Assembly: GCA_030263715.1 (NCBI GenBank)
Contig: SZPM01000004.1
Coordinates: forward strand, 124,001 to 188,000
Source: ATM1 sp003577165
GTDB lineage: Bacteria > Armatimonadota > Fimbriimonadia > Fimbriimonadales > ATM1
Direction of reading: 5' to 3'
Length of the DNA stretch: 64,000 nucleotides
Part shown: positions 16,212 through 24,768 of the stretch, piece by piece
How the letters are laid out: each line of letters begins with the position of its first letter
Position numbering within the stretch: position 1 is the first letter of the stretch
Notes under the pieces: generated by a model
Seen by the model: only the letters and a program-made list of their open reading frames with translations
Told to the model about the DNA's origin: nothing
The model's database searches: none
Translations under genes and position numbers: made by a program

Positions 16212-17438
16212 TCACTCGCTGCGAAGGGCAACGATCGGATCGAGTCTCGCCGCTGCCCACGCTGGGTAGATACCGAACACCATCCCGACGAGAGCGGAAA
16301 ACACGATCGCGATAAGGGCCGCCCAAATCGGGAAGGCAACCATGAGGCCCGTCCCTCCCAGGAAGCCAGTGGCCTTGGTGATTGCTTGAACGGCGATCCC
16401 TATCAGCCAGCCCATTCCCATGCCAATCATGCCGCCGGTCAGCGAGAGCACCGCAGACTCCACGAGAAACTGAGTGAGGATGGCCGCCCTTTGTGCGCCA
16501 AGGGCCTTGCGAAGGCCGATCTCTCGCGTTCGCTCCGTTACCGACACAAGCATGATGTTCATGATGCCGATGCCGCCAACGACGAGAGAAAGCGCAGCGA
16601 TCGCGCCCAAGATGACGCCTGCGCCCAAGATGATCCCAGTGAAAACAGTGAGGATTGATTCACGCGAATCGAGTCGGTAGATCGGTCGGTTTCCCGACCT
16701 CGCCATCATGATCTGCCAGACGTCGTCCATCGCCGTGTCTACGGTGATGCCGGGTTTGGGTCGCATCATGATCACGAACAGTTTGTCGCCGCCGAGCCAC
16801 TTGTCTTGCACCGTCGTGAGCGGAACGTACACGTCCTTCGCGTTGCTTTGCCCCATCACCTCGATCTTCTCCGCGACACCGATGACCTCGAGCGAGATGC
16901 CCTTGAAGGAGACGCGTTTGCCGATCGGAGACTCGCTCGGGAACAGTTTCTGTTTGACGTCTTCACCGAGCACACAGACGTTGGCTCGCGAAATGACGTC
17001 TCCCTCACTGATGTGGCGGCCTTCGACTGTTCCCATCCGGTTCAGTTCGGCGTACCATTGATCCACGCCGTTGATTTCGATGCCCTCCATCTCGATGTCG
17101 CCGTAGCGAACCGGTTGTCCGGGCGGCTGAACGAAGCCGGAGACGATGTCGAGCGTTTGCGCACGTTCCTCGAGGACTTGCAAGTCGTCGTTCGTGAGAC
17201 CCTCGGCCCCCCCCGTCGTTTGACCCCGCATCCTCATTCCCGGGTCGTAGAACATGAACATCGTGTCGGCGCCCAATTTCCGAAACTCCGTGTCAATGTA
17301 CGACCGAAAGCCCTCGGAGAGCATGACGATGAGAGTCACGCTCATGACGCCGATGATGACACCCAGCATCGTGAGCACCGCCCGCAACTTGTGCAGGCGG
17401 AGCATGTCGAGAGCGATGAGGAAAGACTGCAGGATCAT
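16212..17438 (-). CDS. ABC transporter permease, MacB/FtsX type without ATPase domain
   Basis: A 408-residue protein with one N-terminal membrane helix (LRAVLTMLGVIIGVMSVTLIVML), a MacB_PCD periplasmic domain (about 45-260) and three C-terminal helices of the FtsX fold, including RTREIGLRKALGAQRAAIL. It lacks the N-terminal ATPase of MacB itself. It lies 4 bp after the adaptor gene, so the two form a tripartite efflux or lipoprotein-type exporter. The ATPase must be encoded elsewhere, since no nucleotide-binding subunit sits next to the pair. Confidence 0.87.
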   Translation of the reverse strand: MILQSFLIALDMLRLHKLRAVLTMLGVIIGVMSVTLIVMLSEGFRSYIDTEFRKLGADTMFMFYDPGMRMRGQTTGGAEGLTNDDLQVLEERAQTLDIVSGFVQPPGQPVRYGDIEMEGIEINGVDQWYAELNRMGTVEGRHISEGDVISRANVCVLGEDVKQKLFPSESPIGKRVSFKGISLEVIGVAEKIEVMGQSNAKDVYVPLTTVQDKWLGGDKLFVIMMRPKPGITVDTAMDDVWQIMMARSGNRPIYRLDSRESILTVFTGIILGAGVILGAIAALSLVVGGIGIMNIMLVSVTERTREIGLRKALGAQRAAILTQFLVESAVLSLTGGMIGMGMGWLIGIAVQAITKATGFLGGTGLMVAFPIWAALIAIVFSALVGMVFGIYPAWAAARLDPIVALRSE

Positions 17439-17442
17439 TCGG

Positions 17443-19077
17443 CTATTCGCGTCCGAATTGCATCATCCCCTTCCGGTCCGGTCCAGTAAACGGCGGCCTT
17501 TCGACCTTCGCTCCCTTCTGAACGCCGGAGACGATCTGGACATACGTTGCACTCGCTACGCCAACCGTGACTTTGACCTTCTTCGACGTCGGCATTTTTC
17601 CGCGCGCTCCAGGCTCCTGGACCATTACGAATCGCGACCCGTCCTTGTCCGTGCCGACAAACTCGATCGGCAGGCGCAGGACGTTCTTTCGATCGATCAC
17701 GCGAACCGTGCACTTCGCCGACATGCCGGGTTTGATCTTTGGGTGCTTGTCCTTCAGGCGTACTTCGACCCGATACTTGACGACGGCTGCCGTGCTCGCT
17801 TGCGCGTTGGGATCGGCCTGGCTCGCGGGTGCGATTCGATGCACCGTGCCCTCCAGTTTCTCTCCAGGCAGGGCGTCCACTTCGATCGTGGCGGCCATGC
17901 CCGTTTCCAACTTCGCGACATCAATCTCGTTGACCGCAAGGGTGACCTGGAGAGAAGCCAAATCTCCGACCTCGACGATCGTCGTTCCGCCGCTGAAACT
18001 GGACAAGGCGGAAACGAGTTCGCCGGGTTCGACCAGTTTTCGAGTCACCACGCCCGCAAGTGGTGAGCGAATCTCCGTCTCGCCTAAGAGCCGCTGATTG
18101 TCGGCGACGACTCCGCGCAGTTGTTGCGCGCCGGCGGCAGCCTGCGCGGCGGAGGCTTCGTCCATCGCGATTCTGCGGTAGTCCTCCTTCGCTCGTTCGA
18201 GCGCGGCCGCCGCTTCGGTGAACTCCTGTTGCCGGTTCTTGTCGAGGTTCGCGTTCGCCATCGCTTGATCGAGCCCGGCCTTCGCGAGTCGAACTTGCTC
18301 TGCCGCGTTCTTCGCCTCGATCTGTTGTCGCGCCTCGAGCCGTGCGAATTCGTCGCGTGCGCGAGTCAGCGCGGCCTCGGAGACCGCCATCTGCGTCCGC
18401 GCATCGTCGACCTGACGCTTCGGAACATAGCCCTTCTCCAATAGGCCGACAAGTCGCTCGTAGTTTCGCTTGTCGTTCTCGTAGGAGACAGTGGCGCGTT
18501 CGACTTCCGTTTGGAGTCGAATGCGCTCCTGTGGCTGCGTCGTGCCAAGCAGCAAGTCATGCGCTCGCACAGCGTTCTCATAATTCGATTGCGCCTGCGC
18601 GATTGCCGCGCGAGTCAGTTCCGGCTGAGTGTCGAGCGCTCGCTTCGCGCGAATGTAACGCGCTTCAGCCTGGTCCAATGCGGTCTTGACTTCAGCCTTC
18701 GTCAATCCGACGCTAAGCCTTGCGCGTGCAGCCCCGCTCTCTGCGCCCTGCAATTGCGCGGAGCTCTGTTCGAGTTGAATCCGCAATTCTTGGGGATCGA
18801 TGATCGCCAGCGGTTGGCCGGCGGCGACCCGGTCTCCCTCTTCCACGAGCAGTTTCGCCAGCCGCCCGGACACGCGGCTCTTCACCTCGACGTTCTGCAC
18901 AGGCTCGATCGTCCCGGTCTCGACGACTTCCACGACGACGTCCCCTTGATCCACCGTCGCCGTTTGGATCCCCTCGCTCGCCTTCTGAAGTTGTGCCGCG
19001 GTCCTCATCCGCAGGCACTGAAACATGCCTACACCGACAAGAACGAAGATGCCGCCGAGAATCAACCACGTGCGCAT
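17443..19077 (-). CDS. HlyD/MacA-type periplasmic adaptor with long coiled-coil hairpin
   Basis: A 544-residue exported adaptor anchored by an N-terminal helix (WLILGGIFVLVGVGMFQCL). The biotinyl-lipoyl half motif VEVKSRVSGRLAKLLVEEGDRV lies near 65-86, and the second half IRSPLAGVVTRKLVEPGELV near 340. Between them is a coiled coil of about 230 residues rich in Ala, Glu, Gln and Arg, longer than in MacA. Beta-barrel and membrane-proximal domains follow (VTLAVNEIDVAKLETGMAA, KPGMSAKCTVRV). It is paired with the downstream MacB-type permease. No outer-membrane TolC gene is in the window. Confidence 0.87.
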   Translation of the reverse strand: MRTWLILGGIFVLVGVGMFQCLRMRTAAQLQKASEGIQTATVDQGDVVVEVVETGTIEPVQNVEVKSRVSGRLAKLLVEEGDRVAAGQPLAIIDPQELRIQLEQSSAQLQGAESGAARARLSVGLTKAEVKTALDQAEARYIRAKRALDTQPELTRAAIAQAQSNYENAVRAHDLLLGTTQPQERIRLQTEVERATVSYENDKRNYERLVGLLEKGYVPKRQVDDARTQMAVSEAALTRARDEFARLEARQQIEAKNAAEQVRLAKAGLDQAMANANLDKNRQQEFTEAAAALERAKEDYRRIAMDEASAAQAAAGAQQLRGVVADNQRLLGETEIRSPLAGVVTRKLVEPGELVSALSSFSGGTTIVEVGDLASLQVTLAVNEIDVAKLETGMAATIEVDALPGEKLEGTVHRIAPASQADPNAQASTAAVVKYRVEVRLKDKHPKIKPGMSAKCTVRVIDRKNVLRLPIEFVGTDKDGSRFVMVQEPGARGKMPTSKKVKVTVGVASATYVQIVSGVQKGAKVERPPFTGPDRKGMMQFGRE

Positions 19078-19312
19078 AGTGTTATTCGAAGTACCAGTCT
19101 AGCCGCAGTTCGGCTGTCCACGACCGGAAGGGATGTGGCTGACGGGCCGAACGCCCCAAGAGACGGAGCATACCGACACCGGGATTCCCGACACCGCCAA
19201 TTGCGGTCAGAAATCACTTGCTCGATTCCCGGTGAGTCGCATTGCGGGCCAGGCCAAGGACGAAGCACCGTCCGAGTGAATCCGACCGCAGGCGTGCTGG
19301 GAAGGTCAATGG
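19078..19312. other. Non-coding gap before tRNA-Arg
   Basis: No convincing gene is seen. Two short hairpins are possible (AGCCG-N5-CGGCT near 19099 and ACCGC-N5-GCGGT near 19193). A minus-strand TAGACT lies 18 bases before the adaptor ATG and may be its -10 box. Confidence 0.4.
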
Positions 19313-19385
19313 CGCGCCCGAAGGGATTCGAACCCCCGACTTCCTCCTCCGGAGGGAGGCGCTCTATCCGCTGAGCTACGGGCGC
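19313..19385 (-). tRNA. tRNA-Arg (anticodon CCG)
   Basis: The minus strand folds as a full cloverleaf: acceptor GCGCCCG/CGGGCGC, D arm GCTCAGCGGATAGAGC, anticodon stem CCTCC/GGAGG with loop CTCCGGA (anticodon CCG), and T arm with TTCGAAT. The discriminator is G. The CCA end is not encoded. Decodes CGG. Confidence 0.93.
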
Positions 19386-19395
19386 GCTCGGCGGG

Positions 19396-19401
19396 AGTAT
19401 G
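19396..19401 (-). promoter_or_regulatory. Predicted -10 element of tRNA-Arg
   Basis: CATACT on the minus strand lies 10 bases before the tRNA 5' end, which puts the transcription start 3-4 bases before the mature tRNA. It sits back to back with the lipB -10 hexamer. Confidence 0.4.
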
Positions 19402-19415
19402 GCATAGCCCACTGG

Positions 19416-19421
19416 TAGACT
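19416..19421 (+). promoter_or_regulatory. Predicted extended -10 element, leaderless lipB
   Basis: TGG-TAGACT followed by 8 bases and the ATG of lipB. The same hexamer and spacing precede the aspartase gene. No ribosome-binding site is present. Confidence 0.5.
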
Positions 19422-19429
19422 CGATCTCG

Positions 19430-20116
19430 ATGGTCGCGGGCAATGTGGTGCGACTCGGCACTCTCGATTACGAGGTTTGTTGGGACATCCAGCGTACTGT
19501 CGCGCATCGAGTCGCAGAGGGACGACTCGCCGACACTCTCCTCTTTGTCGAGCATCCGCCGGTGCTGACCCTCGGGGCGAGATTCCGCGAAGAGAACCTG
19601 CTTCTCTCGCGCGATCAGTATCGTGAGCGCGGGATTTCCGTCGTGCGAACGGATCGCGGCGGCGACGTGACATTCCATGGGCCGAATCAACAGGTCGCCT
19701 ATCCCATCTTCGACCTCAGAAACCACGGAAGAGACCTGCACAAGTGGATGAGAGACCTCGAAGAGACAGTCATTCGGCTGCTGTCCGGCCTCGGCATTTC
19801 AGGCGAACGCAATCCTCCCCACACGGGCGTGTGGGTCGGAGGAGAAAAGGTCGCTGCGATCGGGGTCAGGGTGAGCAAGTGGGTGTCCATCCACGGTATC
19901 GCACTCAACTGTGACAACGACCTGGCGCCATTCGACCTCATCGTGCCGTGCGGGATTCGTGGGGCGGCCGTCACATCGCTGACGAAGTTGGCCGGACGAC
20001 GAGTCACCACGAGAGAAGCATCTGAACTTTGGATAACGTCTTTTGAATCGGTGTTCGGGTTGACACTGCGAGAAGCGACCCTGGAGGGGCTTGGAATTGA
20101 CTCACTCTCGGCATGA
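19430..20116 (+). CDS. lipB: Octanoyl-[acyl-carrier-protein]:protein N-octanoyltransferase
   Basis: A 228-residue cytosolic enzyme that moves octanoate from ACP to the lipoyl domains of the 2-oxoacid dehydrogenases. Diagnostic motifs are RTDRGGDVTFHGPNQQVAYP near 66-85, TGVWVGGEKVAAIGVRV near 137, HGIALNCDNDLAPFDLIVPCGI near 158, where the Cys is the acyl-transfer residue, and an invariant Lys in GEKVAAIG. It overlaps the start of rnhB. lipA is not in the window. Confidence 0.93.
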   Translation: MVAGNVVRLGTLDYEVCWDIQRTVAHRVAEGRLADTLLFVEHPPVLTLGARFREENLLLSRDQYRERGISVVRTDRGGDVTFHGPNQQVAYPIFDLRNHGRDLHKWMRDLEETVIRLLSGLGISGERNPPHTGVWVGGEKVAAIGVRVSKWVSIHGIALNCDNDLAPFDLIVPCGIRGAAVTSLTKLAGRRVTTREASELWITSFESVFGLTLREATLEGLGIDSLSA

Positions 20117-20714
20117 ACCGAAGCACATCCCGGGTTGGGTCGGTGTAGACGAAGCGGGACGTGGGCCCTTGGCGGGGCCGGTCGTGGCCGCTGCTGTCCT
20201 CATCCCGGACGGGGTGCGGCTACTCGGAATCGACGACTCGAAGCGGCTCGACCCGGAAGCGCGCGAGCATGCGGCAGAGCATATTCGCGAAACCTGCTTC
20301 TTCGGGATCGGATTCGCTGACCACCGTGAGATCGACTCAACGGACATATTGCGAGCGACTTACTCGGCGATGTCGCGCGCCGTAGAATCCCTCGGAGCGA
20401 GGTATCACGGCCTGTTGATTGACGGAAACCTCATCCCCCCCCAGCTCACGGGTCCGATCGGCGCGATCGTCCGAGGAGACGGCCACATCAGTTGCATTGC
20501 AGCCGCGAGCATTCTCGCAAAAACCTGCCGCGACGCTTGGATGCGCGATGCAGCGAAACGCTATCCGGAATATGGATTCGACGCGCACTTCGGCTATGCG
20601 ACGCCTCAGCATCTTCAAGCGCTTCGCGAGCACGGCCCGTGCGAAATCCACCGGAAAACGTTTCGGCCGATCCGCGATGGGATAGTTCAGCGGTGTCTCG
20701 CCCTCGCAGATTAG
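20097..20714 (+). CDS. rnhB: Ribonuclease HII
   Basis: A 205-residue enzyme that cuts the RNA strand at ribonucleotides in DNA. The N-terminal GVDEAGRGPLAGPVVAAAV carries the first two acidic metal ligands (D, E), and a later LLIDGN carries the third. A Lys-rich DSKRLD follows. I place the start at TTG 20097, which has GGAGGGG at 20083-20089 with good spacing. TTG 20091 is too close to that site. The start overlaps the end of lipB by 20 bp. The C-terminal HRKTFRPIRDG matches RnhB. Confidence 0.93.
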   Translation: MTHSRHEPKHIPGWVGVDEAGRGPLAGPVVAAAVLIPDGVRLLGIDDSKRLDPEAREHAAEHIRETCFFGIGFADHREIDSTDILRATYSAMSRAVESLGARYHGLLIDGNLIPPQLTGPIGAIVRGDGHISCIAAASILAKTCRDAWMRDAAKRYPEYGFDAHFGYATPQHLQALREHGPCEIHRKTFRPIRDGIVQRCLALAD

Positions 20715-21052
20715 GAAGCGACATCGAACGGCGAGTGGCCGATTATCTTTCGAGAAGCGGCCTATCTATCGTCGGCCGAAACTTCAAGAGGCAGGGCGGA
20801 GAGTTGGACATCGTGGCGCTGGAGGACGACACCTTGGTCTTCGTGGAAGTGAAATACCGCCGTGCGGATTCCCTCGTCTCCCCGGAAGAGAGCATTTCGG
20901 CAAAGAAACAAGAGGCGATCGTCAAGACTGCCGAACAGTTCTTGGCGGAAAACCCGGAGTTTGTGGACTTTCCAGTGCGGTTCGACGTGATCGCCGTCGA
21001 AGGGACGGCCATTCGGCATCACAGGGACGCGTTTCGTCCTGGCTGGCCGTAA
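20693..21052 (+). CDS. UPF0102 (YraN) family endonuclease-like protein
   Basis: A 119-residue protein with the restriction-endonuclease-like core of the YraN family: GSDIERRVADYLSRSGL, then NFKRQGGELDIVALEDDTLVFVEVKYR, where E-x-D-I and E-V-K are the putative metal residues. I choose GTG 20693, which overlaps the end of rnhB by 22 bp. The upstream open frame belongs to another reading frame of rnhB. The rnhB-yraN order is common in bacteria. Its biological role is unsettled. Confidence 0.85.
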   Translation: MSRPRRLGSDIERRVADYLSRSGLSIVGRNFKRQGGELDIVALEDDTLVFVEVKYRRADSLVSPEESISAKKQEAIVKTAEQFLAENPEFVDFPVRFDVIAVEGTAIRHHRDAFRPGWP

Positions 21053-21606
21053 CGCTGAATCCAGATTCTAATGGCCTCCGGATAGGCTTGATGCTCAAGT
21101 TCCAGCACGCGCGCGGCGAGCGTCTCCGGCGTGTCGTCCCCGCGCACCTCGCAGCGCAGTTGGAGCAGCGGGTCGCCCTCGTCGTACTCTTCTGTGACGA
21201 AGTGGACAGTGCAACCCGACTCGCGGTCGCCGGAAGACAGCACGCTCTCGTGCACGCGCATTCCATACATCCCCTGACCTCCATGCTTCGGCAACAGAGC
21301 GGGATGAATGTTGATGATCCGACAGCGAAGCGCGGACACCACGTCCGCGGGCAGCTTCTTCATGTATCCCGCGAGGCAGATCAGATCGATTCGTTCGTCC
21401 TCGACGAATCTTAAGAGCTCAGTCTGGGGATCGAGAACACGCACCGAAACGCCCTTTTCGCGGGCAAGTTGCGCAGCCGGGCTTTCTGCTGAGGGCGCGA
21501 CGACTGTCACTTCGTCCGCAGGGATGTTTCCGCCCTTCCATGCGTCTACGATTGCCGCCATGTTGGAACCTCTTCCTCTCGTTCCGACGACGATCGCAAT
21601 CCTCAA
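21019..21606 (-). CDS. purN: Phosphoribosylglycinamide formyltransferase
   Basis: A 195-residue purine synthesis enzyme that formylates GAR with 10-formyl-THF. The start motif IAIVVGTRGRGSNM resembles GxGSN of PurN. The catalytic Asn and His are in INIHPALLP, and the catalytic Asp in EEYDEGDPLLQ. I place the start at TTG 21606: GGAGG lies 7 bases upstream and the TTG overlaps the acpS stop as TTGA. The GTG at 21621 is less well placed. The 3' end overlaps the convergent yraN gene by 34 bp. Confidence 0.92.
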   Translation of the reverse strand: MRIAIVVGTRGRGSNMAAIVDAWKGGNIPADEVTVVAPSAESPAAQLAREKGVSVRVLDPQTELLRFVEDERIDLICLAGYMKKLPADVVSALRCRIINIHPALLPKHGGQGMYGMRVHESVLSSGDRESGCTVHFVTEEYDEGDPLLQLRCEVRGDDTPETLAARVLELEHQAYPEAIRIWIQRYGQPGRNASL

Positions 21607-21989
21607 CTCTTTTCCTCCCACACAGCGACCGCTGCGGCAAGGCCACGCTCATGCGAAATCGAAAGGTGGATTTGAGATGAGACTCGATGCGCGGCCGAAA
21701 CCAAACTCGGCGTCGGCGCGATGGAGGCGTCCCAGTTCGGATCGCGCAGCAGCACGGCGATGGGGCGGCCGCTCTCGTCGTTGTCAATCTCCACGTCATG
21801 CCACCGTAGATTCGTGTGAACCGCCTTGGCGACCGCTTCCTTGGCCGCCCATCGGCCGGCTACGAACGCCGGCGTCAAACTGCCGGACCTCTCGCGCTGC
21901 GTGAGAATTCTCTCGAGAAAGCGAGGCTTGCGCATCGCGTCCGCTATCCGCGACACTTCGACCACGTCAATTCCAAGTCCTCGAATCAC
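21603..21989 (-). CDS. acpS: Holo-[acyl-carrier-protein] synthase
   Basis: A 128-residue enzyme that attaches 4'-phosphopantetheine to ACP. It begins with GTG and reads IRGLGIDVVEVSRIADAM (metal-binding Asp), then FVAGRWAAKEAVAKAV (metal-binding Glu) and the C-terminal ISHERGLAAAVAV. The GTG overlaps the TGA of the upstream Fe-S gene as GTGA, and its own stop overlaps the purN start, so three genes are coupled. A longer frame upstream lies in the wrong frame of the Fe-S gene and is not used. Confidence 0.92.
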   Translation of the reverse strand: MIRGLGIDVVEVSRIADAMRKPRFLERILTQRERSGSLTPAFVAGRWAAKEAVAKAVHTNLRWHDVEIDNDESGRPIAVLLRDPNWDASIAPTPSLVSAAHRVSSQIHLSISHERGLAAAVAVWEEKS

Positions 21990-24007
21990 TCGTTCGCCTT
22001 CGCAACGATCTCCGCGATGTCCTCGATCGGAATCGCCTGGCTTCCTTCCTTGGGCACGCTGGTGTCGAGCATGATCCTGCAGAACGGACATGCCACCGCG
22101 ATCTTGCTCGCGCCTGTATCCAGGAGCTCCTGAGCGCGGCGCGCAGACGGCCTCTGGTCTGTGTCCTCCTCCATCCACATTCGCCCGCCCCCCGCGCCGC
22201 AGCAAAGCGTCTTACGTCCGAAGTGGCGTGGCTCCGCGAGCGCGTTGCCGTCCTCCTGCGCTCGGTTGAGCCATTGCCCGAGCGGCGTTTCGAGTCCATT
22301 CTGGTTGGACGGAACGCCGAGCGCGAGGCGCGGCGCATCTGCCTCTCCGTTCACACGCCCCAAGTAACAGGGATCGTGCAGCGTGACTTCTCCTTTGCTG
22401 AACTCCGGCGCATCCAATCTGCCGTCCTCAATCAGGTCTGCGATCAACTGAGTGTGGTGAATCACCTCGAAATCACCCCCGAAGTCACCATACTCGTTGC
22501 GGAGTGTGTTGAAACAATGGGGACACGGCGTGACGATTCGAGTTACCCCGAAACGTTTGAACGTTTGGATGTTGGAATCTGCCAACTGTTGATAAGTGAA
22601 TTCGTCCCCGGTTCTTCGTGCGGGGTCTCCAGTGCACAGTTCGTCCTTGCCGAGACAGGCGAAGTTCACTCCAGCCTTTTTGAGCAAGCGAACGACGGCC
22701 TTGGACGTTCGTATCGCGCCCGGATCGACCGCGCCCGCGCAACCGATCCAGAGGAGCGTATCGAATGTTTTCTGCTGAGCCGCGAGATCGCGTGCAAGTG
22801 GCACGTCCTCGCCTTCCATCCACTTCTCCCTGTCTGCCGGCTGCGTTCCCCATGCGCTTTGCGTGGACTGCAGTTGGCGTAGCATCGTCGCCGCTGTTCC
22901 GGACAGTCGTCCCTCCGCAACGAGGCTTCTTCGCGACTCGACGATCAAGTCCACATGACGGATGAGCACAGGACACGCTTCGACGCAAGCGTTGCATGTC
23001 GTGCATGCCCACAGCGCGTCCTCACTGACGGCATCCACCACAGTCGTTCCGGTTCGAGTCGCGGATCGAATGTCTTGGACGACCTTCTGCGGATCGAGCG
23101 ACTTGCCAACTGCGTTCGCGGGACACACCTCGGTACAGCGCCCGCACTGCATGCAGGCGTCGAGGGACAGAATGTGCCAGCGACTGAAGTCGGAAGGAGA
23201 CTCTGCGCCGATCTTGCCGGTGGCTTCGACCTCTTCGATGGTGACAGGCCGCAGTCTGCCCATCTTCGCGGAAGGGTCGCTCCCTGCCGCCGATGCGACC
23301 GCGAAAAGGATGTGCCGCAATCGCATCTGGGGAATCCAGGCGATGAACGCTGCCACGAGAACGACATGGATCCACCACAGACCAACGTAGGTGGCCGGCG
23401 TGAGTTGAGGAAGCGCCTGCCCGATCCACTGTCCGATTGGGGCAGAACTGTCGAAGTCTCTCGGAACGAGGTTCATGCGCGCGCCTTCAACCAGGAAGCC
23501 GGTCAGGCCAAGCAGAAGGAGCAAAGAGAGGGTCACCCAATCCGAGAAATCGGACTTCATCCCGCGAGGGGGGGAGAAGGCGCGCCGCCCAGCGGCCCAA
23601 GTTACGCCGAGCACGAATGCGAGCCCCATCCAGTCGAGAACGAATTCGTATACGAGGTAGTAACTGCCGTGGTGGAACTTCCACGGGCTGTACTTGTTGA
23701 TCGCAAGCAGCGTCGTTCCCAAGAAGAGCGCGAGAAACCCGTAGAAGATAAGGAGGTGCATCGGCGCCCCGGAGAGCGGCCTTGAAGACCTGACCTTCCT
23801 CTGGAGCAGGACGAACTCGATGATGCCGCGCAAGTAATCGGGCTTCCAGCTAATCGGCTTGCCGCTCATCCAGTGGAACGCGCACTTGCAGACTTGCCAA
23901 ACGCAAACTGTCGTGGCGAAGGCCATCAGGATGTAGAACGCGGTCTGATGCCATTCGGGGAGAAAGAGAAACTCAGTGCGCGTCGGCGATTCGGCGAGTG
24001 GCACCAC
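21986..24007 (-). CDS. Membrane (Fe-S)/CCG-domain oxidoreductase, FadF/EMO-like
   Basis: A 673-residue protein with three parts. Residues 1-240 form a NarI-like cytochrome b region with five or six membrane helices. Two [4Fe-4S] sites follow: CMQCGRCTEVCP and CTTCNACVEACP, near 288 and 340. The C-terminal half has two heterodisulfide-reductase CCG domains (CPHCFNTLRNEYG, and HDPCYLGRVNG with LCCGAGGGRMW). This architecture matches FadF-type ETF:menaquinone oxidoreductases, which pass electrons from acyl-CoA dehydrogenases to quinone. An acyl-CoA dehydrogenase gene occurs at 56.9 kb. The GTG start has CAGAAT 8 bases upstream. Confidence 0.8.
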   Translation of the reverse strand: MVPLAESPTRTEFLFLPEWHQTAFYILMAFATTVCVWQVCKCAFHWMSGKPISWKPDYLRGIIEFVLLQRKVRSSRPLSGAPMHLLIFYGFLALFLGTTLLAINKYSPWKFHHGSYYLVYEFVLDWMGLAFVLGVTWAAGRRAFSPPRGMKSDFSDWVTLSLLLLLGLTGFLVEGARMNLVPRDFDSSAPIGQWIGQALPQLTPATYVGLWWIHVVLVAAFIAWIPQMRLRHILFAVASAAGSDPSAKMGRLRPVTIEEVEATGKIGAESPSDFSRWHILSLDACMQCGRCTEVCPANAVGKSLDPQKVVQDIRSATRTGTTVVDAVSEDALWACTTCNACVEACPVLIRHVDLIVESRRSLVAEGRLSGTAATMLRQLQSTQSAWGTQPADREKWMEGEDVPLARDLAAQQKTFDTLLWIGCAGAVDPGAIRTSKAVVRLLKKAGVNFACLGKDELCTGDPARRTGDEFTYQQLADSNIQTFKRFGVTRIVTPCPHCFNTLRNEYGDFGGDFEVIHHTQLIADLIEDGRLDAPEFSKGEVTLHDPCYLGRVNGEADAPRLALGVPSNQNGLETPLGQWLNRAQEDGNALAEPRHFGRKTLCCGAGGGRMWMEEDTDQRPSARRAQELLDTGASKIAVACPFCRIMLDTSVPKEGSQAIPIEDIAEIVAKANE

Positions 24008-24015
24008 GGTGGCTG

Positions 24016-24021
24016 ATTCTG
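24016..24021 (-). promoter_or_regulatory. Predicted -10 element, leaderless EMO-type gene
   Basis: CAGAAT on the minus strand, 8 bases before the GTG start at 24007. It is weaker than the TANNNT examples, but the same hexamer precedes the BtuF-like gene. Confidence 0.3.
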
Positions 24022-24059
24022 ACGCGGCATCGCCGCTTCCTGCCAGTCACGAAAGAGGC

Positions 24060-24088
24060 GAGGGCCGGGCGTTTCCGCCCCGGCCCTC
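24060..24088 (-). terminator. Hairpin terminator after the CHRD/PEP-CTERM gene
   Basis: GAGGGCCGGG at 24060-24069 pairs with CCCGGCCCTC at 24079-24088. On the minus strand the stem extends to 12 bp with one bulged G around a GAAA loop. It follows the stop of the CHRD gene by 18 bases and precedes the promoter of the next gene. Confidence 0.65.
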
Positions 24089-24106
24089 TGCATCACGGAT
24101 CTGGCC

Positions 24107-24637
24107 CTATGCGCGCCGTCTGCGGGCGGTCAGGGCTGCGAGAGCCAGTCCGACCATGACCAGGGTTGCCGGCTCAGGCACCACTTGTCCACGAATCTCG
24201 CCGCCGGGATGCTGCGGCGTGTGGACGTTGATGTAGGTCCCCTGGGAAAGGAACGCCGCTTCGTCTACCGCGGCGATCGTCCCTCCCCCCGAATAGTTGT
24301 AGGTGAAACTCCCGTTCGACCCGGTCCACGTCCCGAACGCGCCGAGGTTGAAGATAACAGGCCCGTTCATGCCGAAAGGCGCCTTATGAATGTGTGCGCC
24401 GATGATGTCCGTCGGCGTGAGCGCTGCGATTCCATCCACATGGAGGGTGAAGGTGAGGATCGTGTTCGTCACGTCGTCGTAGGTAATGCTCGCCGCGCCG
24501 GTCCCAAGACTCCCCGTCGGGGGCACCTCCTGGTTGCCGTCCAGCAACGCGCTGAGGTTCCAAATGAGGGCGCTCGCAGGCGCAGTCGCCAGGACCACCC
24601 CCGCGGCGACCGCTGTTCTCAATAACGCCGTGGTCAT
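24107..24637 (-). CDS. CHRD-domain exported protein with PEP-CTERM sorting tail
   Basis: A 176-residue protein. The start at ATG 24637 has GGAG 7 bases upstream, and the signal peptide is LLRTAVAAGVVLATAPASA. The CHRD domain starts WNLSALLDGNQEVPPTGS and includes GAHIHKAPFGMNGPVIFNLG and NVHTPQHPGGEIRGQV. CHRD domains occur in chordin and in bacterial exported proteins of unknown function. The C terminus is VPEPATLVMVGLALAALTARRRRA: a PEP motif, a helix and an Arg cluster, the PEP-CTERM signal handled by exosortase. No exosortase is in the window. Confidence 0.87.
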   Translation of the reverse strand: MTTALLRTAVAAGVVLATAPASALIWNLSALLDGNQEVPPTGSLGTGAASITYDDVTNTILTFTLHVDGIAALTPTDIIGAHIHKAPFGMNGPVIFNLGAFGTWTGSNGSFTYNYSGGGTIAAVDEAAFLSQGTYINVHTPQHPGGEIRGQVVPEPATLVMVGLALAALTARRRRA

Positions 24638-24768
24638 AGTCGTCTCCTTTCTGTCAAGCGCCGAGGCGCGCGACGAACTTCGCAACGGAGAACCAAAGGC
24701 GCAGGTTCCTGAATTTTTGCTGACCGCCACCAGATCGGCGAATCCTAACGAACGCGGCTCCTGCGTCG

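Noticed and set aside
21990..22205. N-terminal extension of acpS
   Set aside because: It lies in the wrong frame of the EMO gene. GTG 21989 with a 4-bp overlap gives a standard AcpS N terminus.
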